Part shown: positions 7,178 through 13,979 of the stretch, piece after piece
How positions within the stretch are numbered: position 1 is the first letter of the stretch
Layout of the letters: every line of letters starts with the position of its first letter
Virus record (IMG/VR): IMGVR_UViG_3300035187_002118
Location: 1-22,605 of that record
Reading direction: 5' to 3' (one strand)
Length of the DNA: 22,605 nucleotides
DNA from: a virus
The notes under the pieces: generated by a model
Databases searched by the model: none
The model's input: only the letters and a program-made list of their open reading frames with translations
Told to the model about the DNA's origin: nothing
Program-made: the position numbers and the translations under genes

Positions 7178-8073
7178 GTAATCTTGCGACGATCAGTTTG
7201 GATTCAGAGAAGGTTGCGCTTCTGTCCCGCACAATCGCAAAGGGTTGTTCTCCAGACGAACTTGCGCTGTTTACAGCGATTTGCAAGCGAACGGGACTAG
7301 ATCCTTTCGCGAAGCAGATTCACGCGGTCAAGCGATGGGACTCAGAACTTGGCCGCGAAGTCATGCAGCCCCAGGTTTCGATCGACGGAGCGCGTCTTGT
7401 GGCACAGCGTTCGGGCGAGTATGCCGGCCAAGATGGTCCGTGGTGGTGTGGCGACGATGGGGTTTGGACTGATGTTTGGCTTCGTGCCCCGACGGCTCCT
7501 CCGCGCGCGGCCAAGGTGCTTGTGTATCGGAAGGGATTTGAGAAGCCGATTCAAGCCGTCGCATCTTTCAATGAATACGCGCAGCGAAAGAAGGATGGAA
7601 CTCTCATCAAGATGTGGGCAAAGATGCCCGCGTTGATGATTGCGAAGTGCGCGGAAGCTTTGGCGTTGCGTAAGGCATTCCCGGCAGAGTTGGGGGGTCT
7701 ATACGTTCCCGAAGAAATCAGCAGTGATGAGAATGTGCCGGCGGGCATCAAGAATGTCGTGCTTCGGACCGGAGAGCCTGAGCGCCACCAGCTTGAAACA
7801 GAAGTTGAAGAGGAAGCGCAAGACCCTCCAGCAAAGCTAGTCAAGTGCATCACCAAGGCAGATGCAGTCAGTATCACGAAGGCTCTTGAAGACAAAGAAA
7901 TTTCAAGGGCTGATTTGATTGTCGCCATGCACAAGGCAGGCTTGATGGCGACGGATGAAATGTCAACTTGGCCGAAGGAGTGGCTCCCGCGGATTCAGAG
8001 TTGGATCAAACAGCAGCGGATCCGAAGGGCTGAATCATCGCAAGAAGATGAAGCGATTGCTGATATCGTGTAA
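7174..8073 (+). CDS. bet: Bet/RecT-class single-strand annealing protein, 299 aa
   Basis: TTG at 7174 overlaps the nuclease TGA (TTGA), with an AAGGGAGAGGGGG stretch upstream as SD. The order of segments is that of the lambda Bet family: ELALFTAICKRTGLDPFAKQ, QIHAVKRW, QVSIDGARLVAQRSGEYAG, then basic strand KVLVYRKGFEKPIQA, FNEYAQ, and MPALMIAKCAEALALRKAFP with a following Gly-Leu-Tyr. These proteins form rings or filaments on ssDNA and anneal complementary strands; the pairing with a RecE-like nuclease is the usual two-gene arrangement. The C-terminal 90 residues (acidic EVEEEAQDPP, then helical) are less conserved and may bind host SSB or other partners. Confidence 0.92.
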   Translation: MSNLATISLDSEKVALLSRTIAKGCSPDELALFTAICKRTGLDPFAKQIHAVKRWDSELGREVMQPQVSIDGARLVAQRSGEYAGQDGPWWCGDDGVWTDVWLRAPTAPPRAAKVLVYRKGFEKPIQAVASFNEYAQRKKDGTLIKMWAKMPALMIAKCAEALALRKAFPAELGGLYVPEEISSDENVPAGIKNVVLRTGEPERHQLETEVEEEAQDPPAKLVKCITKADAVSITKALEDKEISRADLIVAMHKAGLMATDEMSTWPKEWLPRIQSWIKQQRIRRAESSQEDEAIADIV

Positions 8074-8085
8074 CTAAACCTTCTT

Positions 8086-8111
8086 CCCCGTCCCGGGGTG
8101 GGCGAAAGCTC
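8086..8111 (+). other. Tandem short hairpins between bet and the next gene
   Basis: CCCCG-TCC-CGGGG (8086-8098) is followed by GGGC-GAAA-GCTC (8100-8111), which would form a GNRA tetraloop hairpin in RNA. No T-run follows, so a classic intrinsic terminator is unlikely; mRNA stabilisation or a processing point is possible. The rest of the 128-base gap (8074-8201) shows no convincing promoter. The SD of the next gene is probably the GGGG at 8191-8194. Confidence 0.4.
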
Positions 8112-8201
8112 ATCTCGGGATTTCATGGAACATATTGGCAATTCAGTTGCTCTCATTGCCTTGATAGCGGTTTGTCTAGAAGGCTGGATAGGGGTTTTGC
8201 T

Positions 8202-8900
8202 ATGCAGGAACTCAAAGAATCGGAAGTAACCCGCCTAGCTCTTCTTGAAGAGACGATCGACAACGGAATGCGATCGTTTATGGAAGTGGGGATTGCACTC
8301 GCTGAAATACGAGAGAAGCGCCTATATCGGTTGGGATACGCCACGTTTGAGGAGTATTGCCAAAGACGATGGCAATTCACCGCATCTCGTGGTCGCCAAC
8401 TGATGTCTGCCGTAGCTGCGATCGCATCGCTCCCCGACGATGCTCCCAAGCCCACAAACGCAGCTCAGGCTAATGCACTTGCTTCTGTTGCGCCAGAAGA
8501 TCGTGCGTCTACATGGGAAACGGCTTGCCAAGAGGCGGACGAAGAGGGAAGGGCGGTAACAGCCAGAGATATTCAAGAAGCATCTCAACGTATCGTGAAT
8601 CCAAACGAAAGTCTTTCGCTTGGCTCAACGGGGATGCTTGAGGTAGATCCGCTGTTTCGGGCGGCTCTTGATGCGATCAAGAAAGCGAGCGATGCCGCCG
8701 ATGCCCTCACTCGATCATCGGCAAAGGCTTGGCTTCTAACCAGCGGATCTGCATTACTGAAGCATCTTCGCGATGCTCGTGACCATGTTCGCGGTGCAAA
8801 GCCCGCAGCAATTTGCCCAGAATGTGATGGCGAAGGATGCGCAAAGTGCCTGGGAGTCGGATGGGTCAACAAGACGCGATTGGATTCTTTGTCGAAGTGA
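8202..8900 (+). CDS. Phage protein with helical N-domain and DnaJ-like CxxCxGxG C-terminus, 232 aa
   Basis: ATG at 8202 follows GGATAGGGG with seven bases between; an upstream TTG at 8172 is an unsupported alternative. The N-terminal 90 residues contain a pattern seen in many phage and plasmid proteins: an LEETIDNGMRSFMEVGIALAEI helix, then EKRLYRLGYATFEEYCQ and RWQFTASRGRQLMSAVAA, which looks like a helix-turn-helix DNA-binding unit. The middle is helical and acidic. The C-terminus ends in CPECDGEGCAKCLGVGW, a zinc-binding half of a DnaJ-type repeat. Lying between bet and the helicase, it probably belongs to replication/recombination, but no activity is established. Confidence 0.8.
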   Translation: MQELKESEVTRLALLEETIDNGMRSFMEVGIALAEIREKRLYRLGYATFEEYCQRRWQFTASRGRQLMSAVAAIASLPDDAPKPTNAAQANALASVAPEDRASTWETACQEADEEGRAVTARDIQEASQRIVNPNESLSLGSTGMLEVDPLFRAALDAIKKASDAADALTRSSAKAWLLTSGSALLKHLRDARDHVRGAKPAAICPECDGEGCAKCLGVGWVNKTRLDSLSK

Positions 8901-8906
8901 ACATCT

Positions 8907-8919
8907 TGGAGCCACCCAG
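8907..8919 (+). promoter_or_regulatory. Helicase ribosome-binding site, complementary to leader loop
   Basis: TGGAGCCACCCAG includes the GGAGCCAC element (8908-8915) and reaches the first base of GTG 8919. It is the exact reverse complement of 6314-6326 in the leader hairpin loop of the same transcription unit. The match extends five bases beyond the octamer shared with other starts. Confidence 0.6.
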
Positions 8920-10583
8920 TGAAACTTCGACCATATCAAGAAGAGTGCGTCAGGGCAATTTGCGATCAGCTCCGTGAGAATCGCAGTACAGTTGCGGTGC
9001 TTGCCACGGGATTGGGAAAAACTGTCTGCTTCGCGGAGGTGATTCGACTCGGTCTTGCAAAGCCGGGTCGGCGCGCCATTGTTCTTGCGCATCGCGAAGA
9101 ACTCATTATGCAGGCCGCTGAAAAGGTCAAGTCTGTAATCGGTCTTGACCCGTCGATCGAAATGGGCGATCTCCGATCTGAAGAAGATGGAATCTATGGA
9201 AAGAATTCCGTTGTGGTATCGAGCATTCAGACTCAAGGTGCTGGTCGCGGAGAACGGAAGCGGATGCACCGCTTCGACAACTCAGTTCCGTGGATCGTGG
9301 TCGTGGATGAATGCCATCACGCCACGAGTAAGTCATACCGGACGGTCATTGACCACTACATGCGGCATCCGGATTCCCGGCTACTTGGGGTGACGGCGAC
9401 TCCCGACAGACTGGATAAGAAGGCTCTCGGCGTCGTCTTCGACACCGTGGCGTACCAGTTCGATGTCTCTGATGGCATTCGTGAGGGATGGCTTGTCCCG
9501 GTGCGACAGAGGTTCGTGCAGTGCGACAACTTAGATTTGAGCGGATGCGGGAAAGCGGGAGGCGATTTCGTCTTGTGCGATCTCGAGGAAGCTCTTGAGA
9601 GATCGTTGCAGCAGATGGTGCTCCCGATGGTTTCGATCGTTGGTTCGCGAAGGACTCTGATCTTCGCCGCAAGCGTCAAGCACGCGGAGCGCATCGCAGA
9701 GATTTTGAATCGCCCCGGAGTAGCAACAGGAGCCGCAGCAATCGTGCACGGCGGAACCCCGAAAGACATCCGTAGGCAGCTGTTCCGTGAATACAGCGAA
9801 GGCAAACTTCAATATCTCGTCAATGTCGCGGTTGCAACCGAGGGCTGGGATGATCCCGCGCTTGACGGGAAGGGCGTTCAAGTCGTTGCGATGATGCGCC
9901 CGACGCAGAGCCGTGCCCTCTACTGTCAAATGCTCGGCAGAGGCACGCGGACTTTGCCCGGAACAATTGATGGCATTGATGGATCTGAAGAGCGTCGGAT
10001 AGCCATTGCCTCGAGTGCCAAGCCCTGTGTGGAGGTATTGGATTTCCTCGGCAACAGTGGTCGCCACCAGCTCGTCCATGCCGGCGACGTTTTGGGCGGG
10101 GACATGAACGAGGGCACTGTGAAGCGCATGAAGAAGTCGAGCGAGAAGAAGGGGCTTGGAGAGGCGGTCGATGTCCTCGAGATGCTCGACCACGCAGAGA
10201 GAGAGCGAATAAAGGCAGAGGAAGCCAAGAGGAGGATTCACGTTGTCGGGCGCGCGAAATTCACGACGCAAGACATTGATCCGTTTGATCGGCTAGGAAT
10301 CGTTCCTCGAAGCGTCCCTTGGTGGCAAAGAAACATTCCAGCCACCGAGAAGCAAAGGGCGATGCTTGAGCGCAACGGCATCATCACAAAGGATCTTGAC
10401 ACAGGGAAGGCGTCTCAACTCATTGAAGCGTTGATGTCTCGCCCTTCTCCGAAGCAAGCTTGGGTTCTTCGGCAGGCGGGAATAGACCCCGCTGGATTCA
10501 GTCGGAAGAACGCAAGCGCAGCCATTGATCTGGTGAAGTCCGGGCGTGTTGACGAGGCCAAGAAATTGTCCGCGCTTGCTTGA
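8919..10583 (+). CDS. SF2 DEAD/DEAH-family helicase, 554 aa
   Basis: GTG start after GGAGCCAC. Superfamily 2 motifs appear in order: Q-like MKLRPYQEECVRAI, Walker A ATGLGKT (residues 29-35), AHREEL (Ia), DECH (130-133), TATPDR (III), then FAASVKHAERIAEIL (IV), VATEGWDDP (V) and QMLGRGTR (VI). The protein is of the RAD25/UvsW type that uses ATP to move on DNA, branch structures or stalled forks. In a phage with RecE-like and Bet proteins it may promote recombination-dependent replication. The C-terminal 120 residues contain two PATEKQRAML and PSPKQAWVLRQAGI repeats, a small module seen in other phage helicases, possibly for DNA or partner binding. It ends just before a strong promoter. Confidence 0.9.
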   Translation: MKLRPYQEECVRAICDQLRENRSTVAVLATGLGKTVCFAEVIRLGLAKPGRRAIVLAHREELIMQAAEKVKSVIGLDPSIEMGDLRSEEDGIYGKNSVVVSSIQTQGAGRGERKRMHRFDNSVPWIVVVDECHHATSKSYRTVIDHYMRHPDSRLLGVTATPDRLDKKALGVVFDTVAYQFDVSDGIREGWLVPVRQRFVQCDNLDLSGCGKAGGDFVLCDLEEALERSLQQMVLPMVSIVGSRRTLIFAASVKHAERIAEILNRPGVATGAAAIVHGGTPKDIRRQLFREYSEGKLQYLVNVAVATEGWDDPALDGKGVQVVAMMRPTQSRALYCQMLGRGTRTLPGTIDGIDGSEERRIAIASSAKPCVEVLDFLGNSGRHQLVHAGDVLGGDMNEGTVKRMKKSSEKKGLGEAVDVLEMLDHAERERIKAEEAKRRIHVVGRAKFTTQDIDPFDRLGIVPRSVPWWQRNIPATEKQRAMLERNGIITKDLDTGKASQLIEALMSRPSPKQAWVLRQAGIDPAGFSRKNASAAIDLVKSGRVDEAKKLSALA

Positions 10584-10607
10584 CAGCAAGAACTCTTGTC
10601 ATACAAT
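10580..10607 (+). promoter_or_regulatory. Strong sigma70-type promoter for the small-gene array
   Basis: TTGACA (10580-10585), exact consensus, a 16-base spacer, and TACAAT (10602-10607), 5/6 to TATAAT. It begins over the helicase stop codon and leads to ATG 10627, giving a leader of about a dozen bases with GGAGCCAC as SD. This is the best promoter in the window by sequence. Confidence 0.85.
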
Positions 10608-10617
10608 CATCAAACAA

Positions 10618-10625
10618 GGAGCCAC
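10618..10625 (+). promoter_or_regulatory. GGAGCCAC ribosome-binding element, small-gene array
   Basis: GGAGCCAC followed by C and ATG 10627; the GGAG core is five bases from the start. Nine bases (GGAGCCACC) match the reverse complement of the leader loop at 6317-6325. Confidence 0.7.
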
Positions 10626-10626
10626 C

Positions 10627-10947
10627 ATGACCGACATCGACACCATGATCAACCGCCTGTCCGACCGCCAGCGCCTCGAGTTTGCAGTGTGGTGCGCGGA
10701 GCGTGTCCGCCACCTGATGACCGACCCGCGTAGCACCGCCGCTCTTGATGTCGCGGCTCGGCATCTGCGCGGCGAGGCGACAGACCAGGAACTGAATGCG
10801 GCGTGGGCTGCGGCGGCTACGGCGTGGGATGCGGCGTGGGCTGCTGGGGCTGCGGCGGCGGCTGCGGCGTGGAATGCGGCGTGGGATGTCGAGCGCGCAG
10901 CGCAGCGCGCCGAACTTGAACGGATGATCGCGGAGGTGAAGCCATGA
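10627..10947 (+). CDS. Ala/Trp-repeat protein, 106 aa (family A, copy 1)
   Basis: The N-terminal 52-residue block (from DTMINRL to GEATDQEL) matches the block of the gene at 13976 at about 45 of 52 positions. It is followed by a low-complexity helix of AAW(D/N/A)AAW units about 35 residues long, encoded by GCGGCGTGGGATGCGG-type DNA repeats, and an AQRAELERM coiled-coil end. Trp spacing of four to seven residues would give an amphipathic helix. Similar Ala/Trp repeats occur in phage hypothetical proteins and some immunity-protein-like sequences; function is unknown. It is the first gene after the strong promoter, so probably among the earliest expressed. Confidence 0.85.
   Translation: MTDIDTMINRLSDRQRLEFAVWCAERVRHLMTDPRSTAALDVAARHLRGEATDQELNAAWAAAATAWDAAWAAGAAAAAAAWNAAWDVERAAQRAELERMIAEVKP
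10795..10890 (+). repeat. GCGGCGTGG-type tandem repeat (Ala/Trp codons), copy 1
   Basis: Imperfect units of GCGGCGTGGGATGCG and GCGTGGGCTGCGGCG encode the AAWDAAWAA helix. The same unit recurs at 14153-14320 and in a short form at about 11566-11598, in three different genes. It is prone to slippage, so length may vary between isolates. Confidence 0.7.
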
Positions 10948-11276
10948 GCGACGGAAAGGGTTGCCAGTGCAACGCGCACTGTGAACACGAATGCGCTTGC
11001 GATGCCGATTGGACGACCAAGGAGGTCTACGACCTCCGCGCCGACCTCGCCACGCGCACCGCCGAGCGCGATGCTCTCGCAGCCGAGGTCGCCGCGCTCA
11101 AGCCCCAAAGCAACGCTGATGAGTTTGCTTCGATCCCACTCAGTTCGTGGGTGATCGAAGTCTTCCATCATCTCTGCGACAGTCCGCACACGCCCGATTC
11201 GTGGAAGCGCGACTTGAATAACAAGACACAAATGCTCCTCAACGCCATCGATCAGGGCAAGAAGGGGGAGCGATGA
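10944..11276 (+). CDS. Cys-rich N-terminus plus coiled-coil protein, 110 aa
   Basis: ATG overlaps the previous TGA. The first 20 residues contain a compact metal-binding-like cluster (CQCNAHCEHECAC), then a coiled coil DLRADLATRTAERDALAAEVAALK related to the RTAERDEA motif of the family C genes downstream. A third part (SIPLSSWVIEVFHHLCDSP and WKRDLNNKTQMLL) looks globular and helical. The combination suggests a small cytoplasmic adapter, but no homologue is recognised. The end, AAGAAGGGGGAGCG, is the SD of the next gene, with which it overlaps by ATGA. Confidence 0.75.
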   Translation: MSDGKGCQCNAHCEHECACDADWTTKEVYDLRADLATRTAERDALAAEVAALKPQSNADEFASIPLSSWVIEVFHHLCDSPHTPDSWKRDLNNKTQMLLNAIDQGKKGER

Positions 11277-11674
11277 GCGACACAACCGAACCCGCACCGC
11301 TGACTGAGCGCGAGATGAACCAGTTCGTGACGCTTGCCGCGCTGCCGACGCTCGAACGCGCGTTGGAGCGGCTGCGGTGGCTGGAGGCGCAGAACGCCGC
11401 GCTCAAGGCGCACGACCCCCTCGCGGAGATGTGGGCGGCGCTTGCGGAGTACCAGCCGCAAGCGGACCGCGATGGACACGGCGAGTCGTGGCGGAAAATG
11501 TGCGAGGAACGCACGGGGGACTGGGCGTGGGCGGCGAAACTTGAGGCGCGGAAGGCATCGCAGGATGCGGCGTGGGCTGCGGCGGATGCGGTGGCGCGGG
11601 CTTTGGCAGACGCGACGGAGTGGGCTGTGGAGGTCATCGAAGCGATCCGCCGGGCGAAGGAGGAGCAGCGATGA
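11273..11674 (+). CDS. Helical protein of duplicated family B, copy 1, 133 aa
   Basis: Begins MSDTTEPAPLTEREMNQF, followed by a helical AALPTLERALERLRWLEAQN segment. Then comes the shared block DPLAEMWAALAEYQPQADRD and GHGESWRKMCEERT, 31 of 34 positions identical to the gene at 12759. An Ala/Trp-rich stretch (DAAWAAADAVARALADATEW) precedes the closing IEAIRRAKEEQR. The shared block is probably a small folded domain; I do not recognise a family. The last codons GCGAAGGAGGAGCAGCG carry the SD for the next gene. The mixture of shared block and repeat DNA suggests shuffling between neighbouring genes. Confidence 0.8.
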   Translation: MSDTTEPAPLTEREMNQFVTLAALPTLERALERLRWLEAQNAALKAHDPLAEMWAALAEYQPQADRDGHGESWRKMCEERTGDWAWAAKLEARKASQDAAWAAADAVARALADATEWAVEVIEAIRRAKEEQR

Positions 11675-11973
11675 GCGAACACAATCTGCTTCCTGTGGGC
11701 GCGTATGTGCTCGCCACGAAGTACGACGATGGAGACCCATGCGATCATTTTTTTGTTGGCTTCGTCGCTGGTCACACATGGCACGGTCGGTATCTGATCG
11801 CTGATAACAACGGAAGGAGCCAGCGACCCGGCGGGTTCAGACGCGCCGAGCGCATAACGCCAGACGAAGGTGCGGCACTCGTCGCGATGATGCCAGACAT
11901 AGGTGACAGAGATGGGCCGTCTCTGTGGTGGCATTTGGATCGAATCCGCCGGGCGAAGGAGGTGCAGCGATGA
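11671..11973 (+). CDS. Hypothetical beta-rich protein, 100 aa
   Basis: ATG at 11671 overlaps the previous stop and follows the SD AAGGAGG. The fold appears beta-rich: VGAYVLATKYDDGDPCDHFFVGFVAG, then GRYLIADNNGRS and GGFRRAERI, with a C-terminal helical EGAALVAMM and LWWHLDRIRRAKEVQR. The start resembles small SH3-like or DUF-type phage proteins that begin with a conserved Val-Gly-x-Tyr strand and D-x-G turn. Function is unknown. The tail IRRAKEVQR is the same as in its neighbours because its DNA contains the next SD. Confidence 0.75.
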   Translation: MSEHNLLPVGAYVLATKYDDGDPCDHFFVGFVAGHTWHGRYLIADNNGRSQRPGGFRRAERITPDEGAALVAMMPDIGDRDGPSLWWHLDRIRRAKEVQR

Positions 11974-12227
11974 GCATGGAGACATACGACAACGCTGGCG
12001 GCGATCTATCTACCGCAATCAGGTGTGCGCATTGCAGCGGTTGCCTCACGCATCCAGCTCGCGCCGATTGGCTGTCGCCCCTGAAGCCGATTGACATCAA
12101 GGACACGGTGTTCGGTGTGCCTTGCAGCTACCTCGGCTGCGAGTCGTGCCCGGCCATTACCGGCGTGTGGCTCGTGTTCCACAAGGGAAGCACTTGGCTT
12201 CACACCAAAAGGATGGAATCGCGATGA
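11970..12227 (+). CDS. Cys/His-rich small protein, 85 aa
   Basis: ATG overlaps the previous TGA (GCGATGAGC). Cysteines are paired as CAHCSGC early and CSYLGCESC in the middle, with His residues nearby, a spacing consistent with a small zinc-binding fold. The C-terminus (GVWLVFHKGSTWLHTKRM) is beta-like. No known family is recognised. It ends with GGATGGAATCGCG before ATG 12224. Confidence 0.7.
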   Translation: MSMETYDNAGGDLSTAIRCAHCSGCLTHPARADWLSPLKPIDIKDTVFGVPCSYLGCESCPAITGVWLVFHKGSTWLHTKRMESR

Positions 12228-12574
12228 GCGACACACCGAGGACGGACGCGCTCACGCAACACTACTTCCCGGGAAATCTTCGCTACGGTTCTGTCGTGCT
12301 ATGGGCAAACTTTGCCCGCGAACTGGAGCGCGAACTCGCGCAGCGCACCGCCGATCTTGACCGCATGACAGGCCAGCGCAACGCGGCACTCGACGCTCGC
12401 GAAATCACGCAGCGAACGCTCGACGGCATCGACGGCGTGTTGTCTCAGCGCACCGCCGAGCGCGACGAGGCGCGGCGGGAGGTGTGCTACGCATACGGTT
12501 CGAGAGCGGAGACGCTGGCTGCTGCCGAGCGGCGCGGCTGGGACTGCTTCAAGGAAGGAAACAAGACATGCTGA
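12224..12574 (+). CDS. MSDTPRTDA-type coiled-coil protein, family C copy 1, 116 aa
   Basis: The N-terminus MSDTPRTDA and the following ARELERELAQRTADL are shared with the genes at 13184 and 13477, and this opening is familiar from many phage hypothetical proteins. The middle is a long coiled coil with two copies of the QRTA(E/D) motif (LAQRTADLDRM and SQRTAERDEARREV). The end has the shared RRGWDCF motif. This copy is longer than the other two because of an extra coiled segment (GQRNAALDAREITQRTLDGIDGV, interrupted). Function unknown; the pattern suggests an oligomeric or adapter protein. Its last codons overlap the next start (ACATGCTGA). Confidence 0.8.
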   Translation: MSDTPRTDALTQHYFPGNLRYGSVVLWANFARELERELAQRTADLDRMTGQRNAALDAREITQRTLDGIDGVLSQRTAERDEARREVCYAYGSRAETLAAAERRGWDCFKEGNKTC

Positions 12575-12762
12575 ACTTCGCAGAGAGCCTGCTTCGCGCA
12601 GGCGTGGCCGTCGTGCGAATCCCCGTCGCGGTCGTGGCCGACACCATTACGCTCGGCGGCGCACTCACCGACGAGAACGAGAGTTTCACGGCGCGGGCTG
12701 CGAAAGACCTCGTCAGGAACCTTGAGGATGCGGCGTCGCCGCGAGATGAGGGGCAGCGATGA
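12568..12762 (+). CDS. Small hydrophobic-segment protein, 64 aa
   Basis: ATG at 12568 overlaps the preceding TGA by seven bases and follows AAGGAAGG. Residues 7-30 are hydrophobic with two Arg (LLRAGVAVVRIPVAVVADTI), so it could be a peripheral amphipathic helix rather than a true membrane span. The C-terminal half is acidic and helical (FTARAAKDLVRNLEDAAS). This resembles small phage membrane or envelope-associated helical proteins, but no family is recognised. The stop overlaps ATG 12759. Confidence 0.7.
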   Translation: MLNFAESLLRAGVAVVRIPVAVVADTITLGGALTDENESFTARAAKDLVRNLEDAASPRDEGQR

Positions 12763-13187
12763 CCGACGAACAACGGCAAATTCTCGATCTCGCGCTGTTC
12801 GACTTGAGTTCGGATAGTGGCGTCAGATGGAGCCGCGAATACATGGCAGAGGTCGCAGCGGCGCTGCGGGCGCTGCTTGACGAACTCGCCGCGCTCAAGG
12901 CGAAGCCCGACCCGCTCGCGGAGATGTGGGCGGCGCTTGCTGACTATCAGCCGCAAGCAGACCGAGACGGGCATGGAGAGTCGTGGCGAAGGATGTGCCA
13001 CGAGCGGACAAACGCTAGCGCGTGGAACGCAGCAAACGCGGCGGCAGAAGCGTTCGCCGCTAGTGCCGCTGGGCATGCGGCTTTCGCAGTTTCGCGATCT
13101 CAGTCGAACGCGACAAAGAATTCGGTGGATGAGGCGGCGCAGTTGGCCATCGCCGCGATCCGCCGCGCGAAGGAGGTGAATCTGTGA
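12759..13187 (+). CDS. Helical protein of duplicated family B, copy 2, 142 aa
   Basis: The N-terminus differs from copy 1 (MTDEQRQILDLALFDLSSDS, then a helical AEVAAALRALLDELAALKAK). From DPLAEMWAALADYQPQADRD onward the shared block is nearly identical to 11399-11505. The C-terminal part is Ala-rich without the Trp repeats, then ends in IRRAKEVNL. Duplication followed by exchange of ends is the simplest explanation. Function unknown. The gene ends with GCGAAGGAGGTGAATCT, the SD of the next gene, which begins with GTG. Confidence 0.8.
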   Translation: MTDEQRQILDLALFDLSSDSGVRWSREYMAEVAAALRALLDELAALKAKPDPLAEMWAALADYQPQADRDGHGESWRRMCHERTNASAWNAANAAAEAFAASAAGHAAFAVSRSQSNATKNSVDEAAQLAIAAIRRAKEVNL

Positions 13188-13480
13188 GCGACACACCGAG
13201 AACGGACGCGGTCACGGAGCACTTCTACAACAGCGGTGTTGGTCTTCGCAGCGGGTCTTTCGTGGAAGCATGCGTCGCCCGCACACTTGAGCGCGACCTC
13301 AACGCCGAGAAGGTCGAGCGCGTCGCTCTAGCAGTCGAACTCGCGCAGCGCACCGCCGAGCGCGACGAGGCGCGGCGGGAGATATGCGTCAGGATTTCAG
13401 CGTATGCGCCATCAATGAGTGCAAAGCAAATCGCAAAGGAACGCGGCTGGGACTGCTTCGACGCGAAGGAGGAGCGATGA
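13184..13480 (+). CDS. MSDTPRTDA-type coiled-coil protein, family C copy 2, 98 aa
   Basis: The GTG start at 13184 overlaps the preceding TGA. The opening MSDTPRTDAVTEHFYNSG and the following ARTLERDLNAEKVERVAL coiled coil are shared with its neighbours, as is LAQRTAERDEARREI and the closing ERGWDCF. Between these lies a short variable insert (CVRISAYAPSMSAKQIAK). The protein is a shorter version of the one at 12224. It ends GCGAAGGAGGAGCG followed by ATG of the third copy, so the two are adjacent tandem duplicates. Confidence 0.8.
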   Translation: MSDTPRTDAVTEHFYNSGVGLRSGSFVEACVARTLERDLNAEKVERVALAVELAQRTAERDEARREICVRISAYAPSMSAKQIAKERGWDCFDAKEER

Positions 13481-13761
13481 GCGACACACCAAGGACGGAG
13501 TCGATTCAGAGTCATCGTCTGTTGTCGCTCATGTTCCCGCTTTTCGCCCGCACACTTGAGCGCGAACTCAACGCCGCGAAGGCCGACCTTGCGCAGCGCA
13601 CCGCCGAGCGCGACGAGGCGCGGCGGGTGGCTTGTCGCAACGATCTTGATGTTTGGATGGGCATTTACACCGCCAAAGAGGTTGCCGCTATGCGCGGCTG
13701 GGACTGCTTCACAACGCACACGAACACGCCAGATGTTCCCGTGCAGAATGGAGGTGAATGA
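13477..13761 (+). CDS. MSDTPRTDA-type coiled-coil protein, family C copy 3, 94 aa
   Basis: The start at 13477 follows GAAGGAGGAGCG. The same scheme recurs: MSDTPRTE opening, ARTLERELNAAKADLAQRTA, ERDEARR and MRGWDCF near the end. The variable parts are the first 20 residues after the opening and the short DLDVWMGIYTAKEVAAM insert. It is the third family C member; copies 2 and 3 are immediately adjacent. Its last bases GGAGGTGAATG provide the SD for ATG 13758. Confidence 0.8.
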   Translation: MSDTPRTESIQSHRLLSLMFPLFARTLERELNAAKADLAQRTAERDEARRVACRNDLDVWMGIYTAKEVAAMRGWDCFTTHTNTPDVPVQNGGE

Positions 13762-13979
13762 TGTTCCTGTGCGGCATCGACGCGGATGGGCAACCATCAG
13801 CAATCAACATCACCGACTGTCGAACGATTAGCCTTGTCTCCTATGACGATGGCGACGTGATTGTTGTCGAGTTCAGCGACAGCGAGATAGCACAGTCGGT
13901 AGAGGCGGAAGACGCGACGATCTGCACACCGCAGCGCGTAGCGGCTGTGCTGATGAGCCTCAAGGAGCGGAACAAATGA
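13758..13979 (+). CDS. Hypothetical acidic beta-rich protein, 73 aa
   Basis: Two ATGs are adjacent (13758 and 13761); I list the first, which overlaps the previous TGA and follows GGAGGTGA. The protein starts FLCGIDADGQPSAINITDC, then a beta segment RTISLVSYDDGDVIVVEFSD and a helical end QRVAAVLMSLKERNK. It is small, acidic and unrelated to the coiled-coil cassettes. Function unknown. The end CTCAAGGAGCGGAACAA supplies the SD for ATG 13976. Confidence 0.75.
   Translation: MMFLCGIDADGQPSAINITDCRTISLVSYDDGDVIVVEFSDSEIAQSVEAEDATICTPQRVAAVLMSLKERNK

Noticed and set aside
8086-8111. Intrinsic terminator after bet
   Set aside because: Hairpins are present but no T-run follows on either strand.
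8112-8201. Promoter for the gene at 8202
   Set aside because: TTGGCA and TTGATA boxes exist, but none has a matching -10 at 15-19 bases.
9531-10271. 246-codon minus-strand ORF opposite the helicase
   Set aside because: Complement of helicase motif IV-VI coding; no SD, and no isolated transcription unit is suggested.
10618-10630. GCCACCATG resembling a eukaryotic Kozak sequence
   Set aside because: Coincidence: the window is bacterial/phage in all other respects, and the same GGAGCCAC is followed by other bases at the other three starts.
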